From: a virus
DNA: 24,376 nt
Strand: one strand, 5' to 3'
IMG/VR virus record: IMGVR_UViG_3300021185_002119
Span: 1-24,376 of that record
The translations under genes and the position numbers were made by a program. The notes under the pieces were generated by a model. It did no database searches, was not told the origin of the DNA, and worked only from the letters and a program-made list of their open reading frames with translations. This document shows positions 1 to 7,033 of this stretch, one piece after another (within the stretch, counting starts at the first letter, position 1; every line of letters starts with the position of its first letter).

Positions 1-1124
1 GTATTGTAGAAATCAGAAGTACCAGTAGACCAAGCTGATCCATCCCATACTTTGTTATTCTCTGCAGACCACTTTTCAGTAGTTCTTGCATCTAAGATCA
101 ACATATCTAAAATCTCTAGATCGATTTCCATTGAAATGTACTCACTTAATAGTGAAGTCAATTCAGCTTCTGCATCGATTGAGTGATATGCGTTAAGATC
201 TTGTGCAAATTCTGGAGTCCATTGAGCCTTTAACTTTCTAGTCTTAGCAACAATTGCTTCACTAGCTAGTTTTACGTCGATTTCTGGAATAGAAATAGAA
301 GTATCTACTGCTCTTCCTGAATCAGCTTCAAAGTCTCCTCTATCGTTATCTACTGGCTGTGTATGATATATAACAGATCCAGTTAATGACGCATCTACAG
401 TAGTAGCTGATTTAGCTACAACGAAAGTTACATCGTTACCGCTTACAGTAGTATACTGTGGTAATGTTACGTCAGTAGAAGCAGATAAGATTCTAAATGC
501 TCTAGCACCTAGCATATCAGCTCCAGATAAAGTTTTTGTGATTGTATAATAATCAGCAGGATTGATACCGTTTTGGTACTGGATAGATGCTGAAGTTGCT
601 GCACCAGCTGCTTCTTCTACTGCTGCAGATGAAGAGTTGATAGAGTATCCAAATTGTCCTGCACCATAAAGACCGCCTGCCACGTCAGTGTCAACAGCTA
701 GTTTACTGTTAGCTGTAGATACGTTACCGTACATGTTGTCTTGGTCAGTTCTTCCGTTTCTAGTATCTCCATATTTGAAGTCTAGATAAAATACTAGTCC
801 TGATGGTAAGTTCATTGGTTGAACAGATACAAAGTCTTGAGCAACGATCTGAGCGAATACTTTCCTTACTAAAGGAAGAGCAACGCCAGCCCATTGTTCA
901 CCTGCACCTGCTGAGAAAGAACCTCCTCCAGTGTTAGTGTTGTTAGCCTCAGCTACGATTTGTTTAGCTTGGTTTTCAAGGATCATTGCCATGTTACTAG
1001 CATATCTTTCATCCTTGATACCTTCTAACAAACCAGAAGCTTGCCACTTTTCAGCTAAACGACTAGCATCAGCTTGCATGCTTTTGTAGTTGTTTGAGCT
1101 TTCTAATAGGTTATTAATTTCCAT
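1..1124 (-). CDS. gp23: Major capsid protein, T4 gp23-like (3' end outside window)
   Basis: This reading frame starts at the ATG at 1124-1122 and stays open to the left edge, so about 374 N-terminal residues are visible and the C-terminus is missing. The protein forms the hexamers of the T4-type head. Residues 21-59 (SRLAEKW, then NMAMILENQAKQIVAE) and the later FVSVQPMNLPSG segment match the gp23 pattern as I know it. IVAE59/A60 fits the gp21-type cleavage rule (hydrophobic-x-E, then A), so residues 1-59 are probably a propeptide removed on maturation, as in T4 gp23. The gene follows the scaffold gene after 28 A/T-rich bases. No Shine-Dalgarno motif and no TATTTATA box are seen in that gap, so it is probably co-transcribed with the scaffold. 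The family call is firm; the cleavage site is inferred. Confidence 0.95.
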   Translation of the reverse strand, partial: MEINNLLESSNNYKSMQADASRLAEKWQASGLLEGIKDERYASNMAMILENQAKQIVAEANNTNTGGGSFSAGAGEQWAGVALPLVRKVFAQIVAQDFVSVQPMNLPSGLVFYLDFKYGDTRNGRTDQDNMYGNVSTANSKLAVDTDVAGGLYGAGQFGYSINSSSAAVEEAAGAATSASIQYQNGINPADYYTITKTLSGADMLGARAFRILSASTDVTLPQYTTVSGNDVTFVVAKSATTVDASLTGSVIYHTQPVDNDRGDFEADSGRAVDTSISIPEIDVKLASEAIVAKTRKLKAQWTPEFAQDLNAYHSIDAEAELTSLLSEYISMEIDLEILDMLILDARTTEKWSAENNKVWDGSAWSTGTSDFYN

Positions 1125-1152
1125 GATTTAAAAAATATAATATAATTAAAAA

Positions 1153-2385
1153 TTATTTGATTATCCCAGCTAATTTTTGCATTCTTCTAACAGTGTCAGA
1201 AACTTCTGAAATTACTTCTGGTTTAGAAGCAGTTGTTCCTGTTGCTTTAGAAGCCATACCTTTAACTTTGGATTCTGAAACTTGTTCTTTTTTGTTTACT
1301 ACAACATTTTCAGAAACTGTTTCAAATACTAATTTTACTTCTTTTACTGTTTCGGCTTTGTCAAACGCAGCTATAACGTTAACTTTTTGAGACTCACTTA
1401 AGTTGTTAGCCTTAAAAATTTTATTAACGTATAAAAGTTTTGAGTTCAAAAGATTAGTTTCGTGAAGATCTTTTTTAAGTTGCTCTATAGTATTTAAAGC
1501 TTCTTTAAGTTCTTCTTCATTGACTGTTCTATTGACGTTAGTCCCTTCCTCTTCAGGATGAGATGACTCTTGGTTAGCTGTAGACTTTGCAGTCACATCT
1601 TCATCCATATCGTCGTCTTTTTTAGCTTCATCCATGTCTTCGTCCTTTTTGGCCTCATCCATGTCATCTTCTTTGTCACCTTCAGCTACAGTAGCTTCTA
1701 GTTCTGCAAGAAGTTCGTCAAGATCGATTTCTTCTTCGTCTTCTCCTGGTACTTCCATATCATCTGCAGGTTCTTCGATAGGAGCTTCATCGCCCATACC
1801 TTCGATATCTCCAGCATCCATGTCGTCACCAACTTCACTGCCTCCGCCCATTTCTTGAGCGATAATGTCTCTGATCATATCCTTAAACTGATCTACAGTT
1901 AAGTCTCCTAGATCTTCGTCACCTTCTACAGCGTCTTCGCCGGCATCTTCTTCGCCAGCGTCTTCGATTTCTTCTGCTTCGTCCTCTGATTCTTCAGAGT
2001 CATCCTCAGCTTCGTCTTCTTCAGCTTCTGCTACTTCTGGAGCAATTGTAAGATCTTCGTCTACAGCTTCGTCTTTTTTAGGTTTAGGAGCTTCATCCAT
2101 TTCATCATCTTTTTTAGCTTCGTCCATGTCGTCATCCTTTTTGGCTTCGTCCATGTCTTCTTCTTTATTATGATGTTTGGCTTCTTCAACTTCTTCATCT
2201 TCGACTTCGTTTACTACTTCTTCATCAGTGGATTTATCTTCCATCTCTTGAAGTTTAGCAGCTAACATGTCTTTTAGATGAGGAGTTAAAGTCTCTTCTA
2301 AAGCTTCTTTAGCGTTAGCAATAGCGGCTTCTCTTACAGATTTTGCTTCAGCAATAGCTTGCTTGAATAAATCTTTGTTTGCCAT
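1153..2385 (-). CDS. gp22: Prohead core scaffold protein, T4 gp22-like
   Basis: The 410-residue, strongly acidic protein sits directly before the capsid gene, the position of gp22 in T4-type heads. It would form the internal core that shapes the prohead and is then degraded by the gp21 protease. The N-terminus has a coiled-coil-like stretch with QAIAE/A (residues 9-14), a possible gp21 cut site. Residues 60-265 are extremely rich in Asp and Glu and carry two clusters of a nine-residue repeat (MDEAKKDDD-type). Residues 289-357 form a Leu/Lys/Asn-rich helical domain (NLLNSKLLYVNKIF, then FDKAETVKEVK), the best conserved scaffold signature. The C-terminus ends RMQKLAGIIK. The gene is preceded by its own terminator, a TATTTATA box and a 93-base leader with two hairpins, suggesting a separate transcription unit for scaffold and capsid. 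Confidence 0.88.
   Translation of the reverse strand: MANKDLFKQAIAEAKSVREAAIANAKEALEETLTPHLKDMLAAKLQEMEDKSTDEEVVNEVEDEEVEEAKHHNKEEDMDEAKKDDDMDEAKKDDEMDEAPKPKKDEAVDEDLTIAPEVAEAEEDEAEDDSEESEDEAEEIEDAGEEDAGEDAVEGDEDLGDLTVDQFKDMIRDIIAQEMGGGSEVGDDMDAGDIEGMGDEAPIEEPADDMEVPGEDEEEIDLDELLAELEATVAEGDKEDDMDEAKKDEDMDEAKKDDDMDEDVTAKSTANQESSHPEEEGTNVNRTVNEEELKEALNTIEQLKKDLHETNLLNSKLLYVNKIFKANNLSESQKVNVIAAFDKAETVKEVKLVFETVSENVVVNKKEQVSESKVKGMASKATGTTASKPEVISEVSDTVRRMQKLAGIIK
1594..1671 (-). repeat. 27-bp tandem coding repeat in scaffold, cluster 2
   Basis: Three near-copies of a 27-base unit encode the nine-residue period DDMDEAKKD (residues 239-264 of the scaffold). The repeat is in frame and imperfect at third positions, so it looks like an old coding duplication rather than a mobile or regulatory repeat. 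Confidence 0.75.
2089..2163 (-). repeat. 27-bp tandem coding repeat in scaffold, cluster 1
   Basis: Three near-copies of the same 27-base unit as at 1594-1671 encode residues 75-99 (EDMDEAKKDD and variants). The two clusters lie about 140 residues apart in one protein, pointing to internal duplication of an acidic, Lys-punctuated segment. Confidence 0.75.
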
Positions 2386-2408
2386 TTTAAAAAAAATTGT
2401 TGTGATTA

Positions 2409-2428
2409 TACGATTATTAGGAATCGTA
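2409..2428 (-). other. Hairpin in scaffold mRNA leader (proximal)
   Basis: On the coding strand TACGATT, loop CCTAAT and AATCGTA form a perfect 7-bp stem with a 6-base loop. It lies about 24 bases before the scaffold ATG at 2385. No run of T follows, so it does not look like a terminator. It could tune translation or mRNA stability. Confidence 0.45.
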
Positions 2429-2452
2429 ATTGAAATGTTAATATTTTTTGTA

Positions 2453-2471
2453 ATACAAGACTCGCTTGTAT
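2453..2471 (-). other. Hairpin at predicted 5' end of scaffold mRNA
   Basis: On the coding strand ATACAAG, loop CGAGT and CTTGTAT form a perfect 7-bp stem with a 5-base loop. It begins only 7 bases after the TATTTATA box at 2479-2486, so it would sit at the extreme 5' end of the transcript, a place where hairpins often protect mRNA from decay. The role is inferred. Confidence 0.45.
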
Positions 2472-2478
2472 ATTCCTA

Positions 2479-2486
2479 TATAAATA
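2479..2486 (-). promoter_or_regulatory. TATTTATA box, candidate promoter for scaffold and capsid
   Basis: The coding strand reads CATATA-TATTTATA-TAGGAA. It lies between the terminator at 2498-2521 and the scaffold gene, 93 bases before the ATG, the longest leader of any box in the window. The same octamer in the same orientation is found in five other intergenic gaps. Promoter function is inferred from position and recurrence only. Confidence 0.55.
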
Positions 2487-2497
2487 TATATGAAAAC

Positions 2498-2521
2498 AAA
2501 AAACCCGACAAAAAGTCGGGT
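2498..2521 (-). terminator. Rho-independent terminator after the 213-aa gene
   Basis: On the coding strand ACCCGAC, loop TTTTT and GTCGGGT form a 7-bp, GC-rich stem, and the stem is followed by TTTTTT then GTTTTC. It starts about 22 bases past the stop codon at 2544-2546. GC-rich stems are rare in this AT-rich sequence, and the U-tract is directly attached. It would end transcripts of the protease region just before the scaffold promoter. Confidence 0.88.
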
Positions 2522-2543
2522 CTATATAAAAATGTAAGTATAC

Positions 2544-3185
2544 TTATGAGTCTAAAATACCTTTTATCTCATTTTTAAATGCTTCTTCTTTGGTAAGTTT
2601 AGTAGTTTCTTCTACTCCTTCTTCATATCCTCTACCTTTTTCTCTAGCTTGTTTTTTTACAGAAGAAAAATCAGATTGGAAGTTTTTCCAAGCTTTACAT
2701 AATTTGTTATCAGCATTAGCATCACAATAATCCATTGCTGACATTCCGCCTTTTACTGCTGCAAACAATCCAGCTCCATAAGTTGCTAAAATACCTAAAA
2801 GTTCTGGTTGATTCATTACCATTTGAAGAATATCAGTTCCTTCGTTAACTCCTTCTTCTTCAATTTCACCTTCATTCTTCTTTCTCTTTCCGTGAGAATG
2901 CTCTTCTAAAGATTTAATATCTAACTCGTTTATTGGAATATTTTTTACAGTTCCTCCGTTTTTAAAAAATACATCGTAGTGAGTAACTTCGTGTTTACCA
3001 GTTTCAGTATTTTCAACTAATGTGTGTTGTCCTTCGATACATACTCCGTAACCGTATGTTTCATGAACTACATGTGCAGCACAGTCGTGCTCGAATCCTG
3101 GTCCAGACTCGTCCATGTTATCTTCTTTAGCTTTCTTACCTTCAGCTATAAAGTTTCTAAGATTAAAATTTGTATACTTGCTCAT
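2544..3185 (-). CDS. Uncharacterised head-region protein with FIAE/G cleavage-like N-terminus
   Basis: A 213-residue protein with no function I can name. Its N-terminus MSKYTNFNLRNFIAE/GKK resembles the T4 capsid-targeting sequence (MKTYQEFIAE/A), so it may be packed in the prohead and cut after Glu15 by the gp21-type protease. Residues 34-90 form a compact His/Cys-containing domain (HDCAAHVVHETYGYG, then THYDVFFKNGG and NIPINEL). I recall similar segments in marine T4-like phages but cannot name a family. A hydrophobic stretch follows around residues 125-150 (ELLGILATYGAGLFAAVKGG), with two further cysteines nearby (DYC...KLC), then a charged tail. The gene has its own TATTTATA box and is followed by a strong terminator, so it can be made independently of the scaffold. 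Confidence 0.8.
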   Translation of the reverse strand: MSKYTNFNLRNFIAEGKKAKEDNMDESGPGFEHDCAAHVVHETYGYGVCIEGQHTLVENTETGKHEVTHYDVFFKNGGTVKNIPINELDIKSLEEHSHGKRKKNEGEIEEEGVNEGTDILQMVMNQPELLGILATYGAGLFAAVKGGMSAMDYCDANADNKLCKAWKNFQSDFSSVKKQAREKGRGYEEGVEETTKLTKEEAFKNEIKGILDS

Positions 3186-3206
3186 TTTAAATATTTTTTG
3201 TTTATA

Positions 3207-3214
3207 TATAAATA
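3207..3214 (-). promoter_or_regulatory. TATTTATA box before the 213-aa gene
   Basis: The coding strand reads ACTAACA-TATTTATA-TATAAAC, ending 21 bases before the ATG at 3185 in a 47-base gap. The bases around it are similar to those of the box at 7022-7029 (ACTAATACA before, TATAGTAAAC after). Confidence 0.5.
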
Positions 3215-3232
3215 TGTTAGTTTTTTAATAAA

Positions 3233-3805
3233 TTAAGCTAATCCAGCTCCTGCTGTAGCTCCTTTAATAAAAGTTTTTAAATAGGTTACTATTTCTCCCG
3301 ACTTTACTGCATTAAGTGCTCCTTTAACTGCTGCACCAGAAATATTACCAGCTTCAAGTTTACCTGCCATTTCAATAGAACCGTGTCCTAATAGCCCTCC
3401 TATTACTAAATAGAATATACCTTCTGCAAGTTTATGCTTAAGTTTAGGATCTACATTTGAAGGTAAAAATAATCCAACGATTTTTTCCACTATTCCTATT
3501 AAAAAATGATGTGCTCTATCTGCTGCTGCAATAACCTTATCAGCAGTTGCTCCTTTTCCTCCAAAAAACTTACTAGCTGTTTTTGTTATTTTTGCTATTA
3601 TTTTTAAGATAGTAGGCCCTGAAAGAACTAATCCTGCTCCTAAAGCTAAAAGACCTTCTTTAACATTATCATCTTTTTTGACTATATCGTCTTTATTAGC
3701 CTGTAGTTCTTTACCAATTTGATTAAAAGTCTGTTTAAGTGCAGCTTCTATTTCATTTTCAAGAATTACCTCTTTTACAAGTTCTTGTAATTGTAATTTT
3801 TTCAT
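3233..3805 (-). CDS. Hydrophobic, Gly/Ala-rich protein with capsid-targeting-like N-terminus
   Basis: A 190-residue protein of unknown function. It opens with MKKLQLQELVKEVILE/NE, closely like the N-termini at 6150 and 14979, a pattern that fits capsid targeting and cleavage after Glu16. After a charged linker (31-50) come hydrophobic segments at 51-70 (GLLALGAGLVLSGPTILKII), 101-114 (FLIGIVEKIVGLFL) and 130-140 (IFYLVIGGLLG), then a Gly/Ala-rich end (KGATAGAGLA). It has no Sec signal. The segments could insert into a membrane or form an amphipathic core, so an injected membrane-active protein is possible but unproven. The stop overlaps nothing downstream; its ATG overlaps the protease stop (TAATG), so the two are probably translationally coupled. 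Confidence 0.8.
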   Translation of the reverse strand: MKKLQLQELVKEVILENEIEAALKQTFNQIGKELQANKDDIVKKDDNVKEGLLALGAGLVLSGPTILKIIAKITKTASKFFGGKGATADKVIAAADRAHHFLIGIVEKIVGLFLPSNVDPKLKHKLAEGIFYLVIGGLLGHGSIEMAGKLEAGNISGAAVKGALNAVKSGEIVTYLKTFIKGATAGAGLA

Positions 3806-4383
3806 TACGCTCTAAGGATGTCATTTATAATGAAGTCTAAGTTTTGATACTTAGTTAATTTTATTTTTCCTTCTTGTAGTGTTACAGGATTCATAAAAGC
3901 ACCGTGTGTTGAAGGATTAGATACAAAATCCCAGCATACTAATTCGAAATCTGGTTGTACTTCTAATTGACCTTCGTTAGTTTGTTGAACTGATCCAGTA
4001 CCTCTAGATGAAATACCAATTGTATGACCTGCTTTAATAATTTCTTTTACAATGTTACCTGCAGGAGTGTTTAACAGCTCCACTTTACCCATTAAGTCAT
4101 TTCCTTTCCAATATAGCTCTTTTACTATATGAGATGCATTCTTTAACGATACTACAGGAGATTCTGGGTGATCTAATTCGCCGAAAGCATTTCCTCTTTT
4201 AACGAATTCATTAGTGTATTTTTCGGCTTCTCTTACTAATATATCTTTAGAGTAAACTCTACCGTTTTGGTTTTCAGCAGATGCTCTTTGAAGAATACCT
4301 TCTACCTCGAATACTCCAGGCTTAGTTTTGGATTCTTTAATAGTTGGTCTAAAAGGTGTAACATCTACTAATAATTGTGCCAT
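3805..4383 (-). CDS. gp21: Prohead core protease, T4 gp21-like (S78-type)
   Basis: A 192-residue serine protease that would sit inside the prohead, degrade the scaffold and trim capsid and internal proteins before DNA packaging. Visible signatures are FEVEGILQRA (25-34), the NGRVYSKDIL segment (40-49), GELDHPE with the probable catalytic His72, and GISSRGTGSV (123-132) with the probable nucleophile at Ser125/126. His-to-Ser spacing is about 54 residues, as expected for the gp21 family. The C-terminal part (PDFELVCWDFVSNPSTHGAF) is also typical. The gene lies between the 508-aa gene (3-base gap) and the 190-aa gene (TAATG overlap). Its presence gives meaning to the hydrophobic-x-E N-termini seen on many other proteins in the window. 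Confidence 0.93.
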   Translation of the reverse strand: MAQLLVDVTPFRPTIKESKTKPGVFEVEGILQRASAENQNGRVYSKDILVREAEKYTNEFVKRGNAFGELDHPESPVVSLKNASHIVKELYWKGNDLMGKVELLNTPAGNIVKEIIKAGHTIGISSRGTGSVQQTNEGQLEVQPDFELVCWDFVSNPSTHGAFMNPVTLQEGKIKLTKYQNLDFIINDILRA

Positions 4384-4386
4384 ATC

Positions 4387-5913
4387 TTAAAAATTAGGTG
4401 TAAATACTGTTTCTTTTGGAGATTCATCTACTTCACCTGCTTCTCTTGCTTGTGCTAGCATTTGTGGATCTATTTGCTTAGTTTTAGGTAATTGAAGATC
4501 TTTAGTAAATCCTTTTTTAGTTACAGGACGTAAATCTTGTAGAAATGCAGACTCAATAGCAGGCCCAATAAATGGCCCTATCTTTAAACCTTCATCATTC
4601 TCTATACTGTCCATATCATTGTAAACTTTTTGAATCTTATCTCTTACCTTACCGTAGAAAGATTCTACTTCAGTAACGATATTTTCCAGTGAGTTAATAA
4701 CGTTCTGTGCTCCTGTATATCCTCCAAAGTCTTCCATCTTTTGAGATAATCTTCCAGTAGCTGCTTCGTTAACTACATCTTCGTTCAATGTCTTCTTAAT
4801 AATAGACTTAATAGCCTCCTTAAGTTGCTTTTCTTGATCCTTTTGCTTTTCTTTAGCTATATCGTAAGTAGATTTTTTACCAGCTAGTCTATCTTGATTG
4901 TGAGCTTTTTGCATTCTTTTCATTGCATAGCTTTCATCCATAAATTCCATTACAGCTTCGATAGCGTCTTTAACGTCAGTGCCTGGCTGCTCATCCATTA
5001 GTGCAATAGCATCTTTAGCTATCTGCATGATCTGTTGAGCTTTTTCTTCATTATCATAGAAATTATGATCTCCTTCTTGATCTTCATCTACATCTTTGCC
5101 CATAGCTTTTTTGATAGCTTTATCTTTAGCAGCCATATAATCATCTCCATCGATGTCTCCATCTCCGTCATGATCAGTTCCTTTCTTTTCACCCATATCA
5201 GAAGGACCTTCATAGTTCACAGAGATATACTCTCTAAACTCGTCTTCGATATCTGCTCCACCTAGAAGATCTTCTCCATGTGTTCTTATAAAATCTTTTA
5301 GTATACCTCCTGTAATGTCTGGGTAGTTAGTTCTCAATGCGCTTACTACTTGTCCAAGTAAATTTAGCTTAGCATCTTTATCGTAAGTAACTTCTTCTAC
5401 TTCCTCTTCACTTTGCACGTTCTCTTTTAACGTAGCTTTTTTCATATCGTTGAAAGTATCTTTATCGGCAGCACCTCTTTTAACTTCTTTTTCTTTATCT
5501 TGCTTATCAACTTTAGCTGATTCTCCAGCCATTAAGTTAAGGTAATGATTAGAATCTTTTTCTAAATTACTTTTAGCTTTGTCTGTAGCTTTATCTAAAT
5601 CCTCTTTTGAAATTCTACTTGAAGCAGGATCTAAGTTTAAAACTGCTAATTCAGCTCTAATACCTCTATCTAAAGCATCTAGTGAATAAGTTAATGCAGG
5701 TCTATCGTCGTATACTTTTACTCCAGAGAAGGCAGGTTTAGAAGCTTCGTATAGCATGTTACGATTTTTAAGGATTTGAACTGTGTCTTCGAATCCATTA
5801 AATTGAGAGACGTACATAGGGTACTGTTGTCTCATTTGACGGACAAACTCTCTTTTAGCCATATTGCCTTCTAATACGGCGTTATATTTTTCTGTTGCGG
5901 TTACTTGTCTCAT
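4387..5913 (-). CDS. Uncharacterised 508-aa head-module protein with EF-hand-like loop
   Basis: Function unknown. The N-terminal segment (KYNAVLEGNMAKREFVRQMR, then YPMYVSQFNGFEDTVQILKN, residues 9-50) is one I recall from marine T4-like phages in this place between portal and protease, so a core or internal head role is likely. The middle is highly charged. Residues 247-258 (DHDGDGDIDGDD) fit the EF-hand/dockerin calcium loop DxDxDGxIxxxD. Residues 293-329 (QQIMQIAKDAIALMD, then AIEAVMEFMDESY) resemble residues 402-433 of the protein at 12717-14390. A stretch at 363-385 (QLKEAIKSIIKKTLNEDVVNEA) resembles the capsid-targeting-like N-termini of other genes but is internal here. Spacing to both neighbours is 3 bases. 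Confidence 0.85.
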   Translation of the reverse strand: MRQVTATEKYNAVLEGNMAKREFVRQMRQQYPMYVSQFNGFEDTVQILKNRNMLYEASKPAFSGVKVYDDRPALTYSLDALDRGIRAELAVLNLDPASSRISKEDLDKATDKAKSNLEKDSNHYLNLMAGESAKVDKQDKEKEVKRGAADKDTFNDMKKATLKENVQSEEEVEEVTYDKDAKLNLLGQVVSALRTNYPDITGGILKDFIRTHGEDLLGGADIEDEFREYISVNYEGPSDMGEKKGTDHDGDGDIDGDDYMAAKDKAIKKAMGKDVDEDQEGDHNFYDNEEKAQQIMQIAKDAIALMDEQPGTDVKDAIEAVMEFMDESYAMKRMQKAHNQDRLAGKKSTYDIAKEKQKDQEKQLKEAIKSIIKKTLNEDVVNEAATGRLSQKMEDFGGYTGAQNVINSLENIVTEVESFYGKVRDKIQKVYNDMDSIENDEGLKIGPFIGPAIESAFLQDLRPVTKKGFTKDLQLPKTKQIDPQMLAQAREAGEVDESPKETVFTPNF

Positions 5914-5916
5914 ATC

Positions 5917-6150
5917 TTATAAGTAATCAAATCCTTTAGTATGTGATGGCCTCTTTGGCCTCTCTTGTTTTTTCCAACCCAATTTAGTTAACGTCTTTCT
6001 TGCTCTAGTTCCTTTCCCAAATGCATTCGGTGTAGCATATTGAGCTCCGGTTCCAGGAGTAAATGAAGCGCCCCCTGAGTTGGTTACGTTAGCTTCATCT
6101 AACTCTTGCATCACTTCTCTAACTAATGATATTAGTTCTAATTTCTTCAT
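5917..6150 (-). CDS. Small basic protein with capsid-targeting-like N-terminus
   Basis: A 77-residue protein of unknown function. The N-terminus MKKLELISLVREVMQE/LDEA matches the pattern at 3805 and 12715, with a plausible gp21 cut after Glu16. The middle (SFTPGTGAQYATPNAFGKG, 29-47) is a Gly/Thr-rich motif I recall from small marine phage proteins. The C-terminus is very basic (KTLTKLGWKKQERPKRPSH). A small, basic, processed protein in the head cluster suggests an internal DNA-associated protein of the T4 IPI-III kind, as inference. Its ATG overlaps the stop of the upstream gene (TAATG). Confidence 0.78.
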   Translation of the reverse strand: MKKLELISLVREVMQELDEANVTNSGGASFTPGTGAQYATPNAFGKGTRARKTLTKLGWKKQERPKRPSHTKGFDYL

Positions 6151-7004
6151 TATAAAGATTTCAGCTCATTAACTAGATCGTAATACTGCATTAAGTTAAC
6201 TAGATGACTATCTTTAATTTTATCCTTATTTGATAAAGGTTTTATACTTTTAGATACTTCATCTAGCTTTATCTTTATTACTTCGTCTTTTACTTTAGAT
6301 GATAGATTTCTAACTGCTGATGCAATTTTGTTCATTTCCTCATTAACTAAAGAGCGTAAACGTGATTGAGAATTGACTGATGTAATAAATTCTTTTAAAA
6401 TATTTTTTTGTTCAGGAAGTAAATCTTTATACTTATCGTTAAATTTTTCTAATAATAATTTAAAAGTAAGTAATTTTAAATCTTTATCGTACTTAGAATA
6501 CTCTTCTATTAAGGTATCTTTTACTTCCTCCTCATTTTGTGGAGCAGAGGTTAAATGCTCTAATATTGTTGTTTTGTTGTCTATAAGCACCTGAGGGTTA
6601 ATTAGATTGTCGTTATTTTGAGCTTCTAATAAACAATATAAAGCTGCGAGAGGTTTATAGTCTCTAACCTGCATTCCAAAAAACTCGTCAATATTATAGT
6701 GCTTTTTAATCTCTGAGATTAGTTCGTACTTTTGAGTTTTAAGTGATTTAATATCTAATCTTCTAGATACTTCAGTAATAGTAGAAACTATAGCTTCTGC
6801 TTTAGACTGTGATACATTCTTATTTTTTACTATAAATTCATATAATTTATATTCCTTAGCTAGAGAAGACTTATCAGAGTAGAATTTTTTAATAACATCT
6901 ACAGCTGGTGAATCGCTTCCGTTCAATGTATCAGCAGCGATTTGCTTTACTAGCAATTCAAAAATAAGACCTGTATTACGAAATTTCGAATGTTTTATCT
7001 TCAT
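6150..7004 (-). CDS. Uncharacterised helical 284-aa protein between portal and prohead genes
   Basis: Function unknown. The protein is Lys/Leu/Ile/Asn-rich and looks almost entirely alpha-helical. It has a short, conserved-looking start (MKIKHSKFRNTGLIFELLVKQ) and long helices rich in ISEIKKHYN, KLLLEKFNDKY and EEMNKIASAVRNL. There is no signal peptide, membrane segment or metal motif. It is the first gene after the portal, preceded by its own TATTTATA box, and is followed without gaps by the 77-aa and 508-aa genes, in the place T4 uses for the small core genes 67 and 68. A core or assembly role is a guess from context; no sequence similarity to gp67 or gp68 is visible to me. Confidence 0.8.
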   Translation of the reverse strand: MKIKHSKFRNTGLIFELLVKQIAADTLNGSDSPAVDVIKKFYSDKSSLAKEYKLYEFIVKNKNVSQSKAEAIVSTITEVSRRLDIKSLKTQKYELISEIKKHYNIDEFFGMQVRDYKPLAALYCLLEAQNNDNLINPQVLIDNKTTILEHLTSAPQNEEEVKDTLIEEYSKYDKDLKLLTFKLLLEKFNDKYKDLLPEQKNILKEFITSVNSQSRLRSLVNEEMNKIASAVRNLSSKVKDEVIKIKLDEVSKSIKPLSNKDKIKDSHLVNLMQYYDLVNELKSL

Positions 7005-7021
7005 TATACACGTTTACTATA

Positions 7022-7029
7022 TATAAATA
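7022..7029 (-). promoter_or_regulatory. TATTTATA box before the 284-aa gene
   Basis: The coding strand reads TAATACA-TATTTATA-TATAGTAAAC, ending 17 bases before the ATG at 7004. It fills most of the 29-base gap between the portal stop and this gene. Confidence 0.5.
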
Positions 7030-7033
7030 TGTA

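Noticed and set aside
1594-2163. Short regularly spaced repeats as a possible CRISPR array
   Set aside because: The 27-bp units are directly joined, in frame and encode the acidic scaffold repeat; there are no unique spacers.
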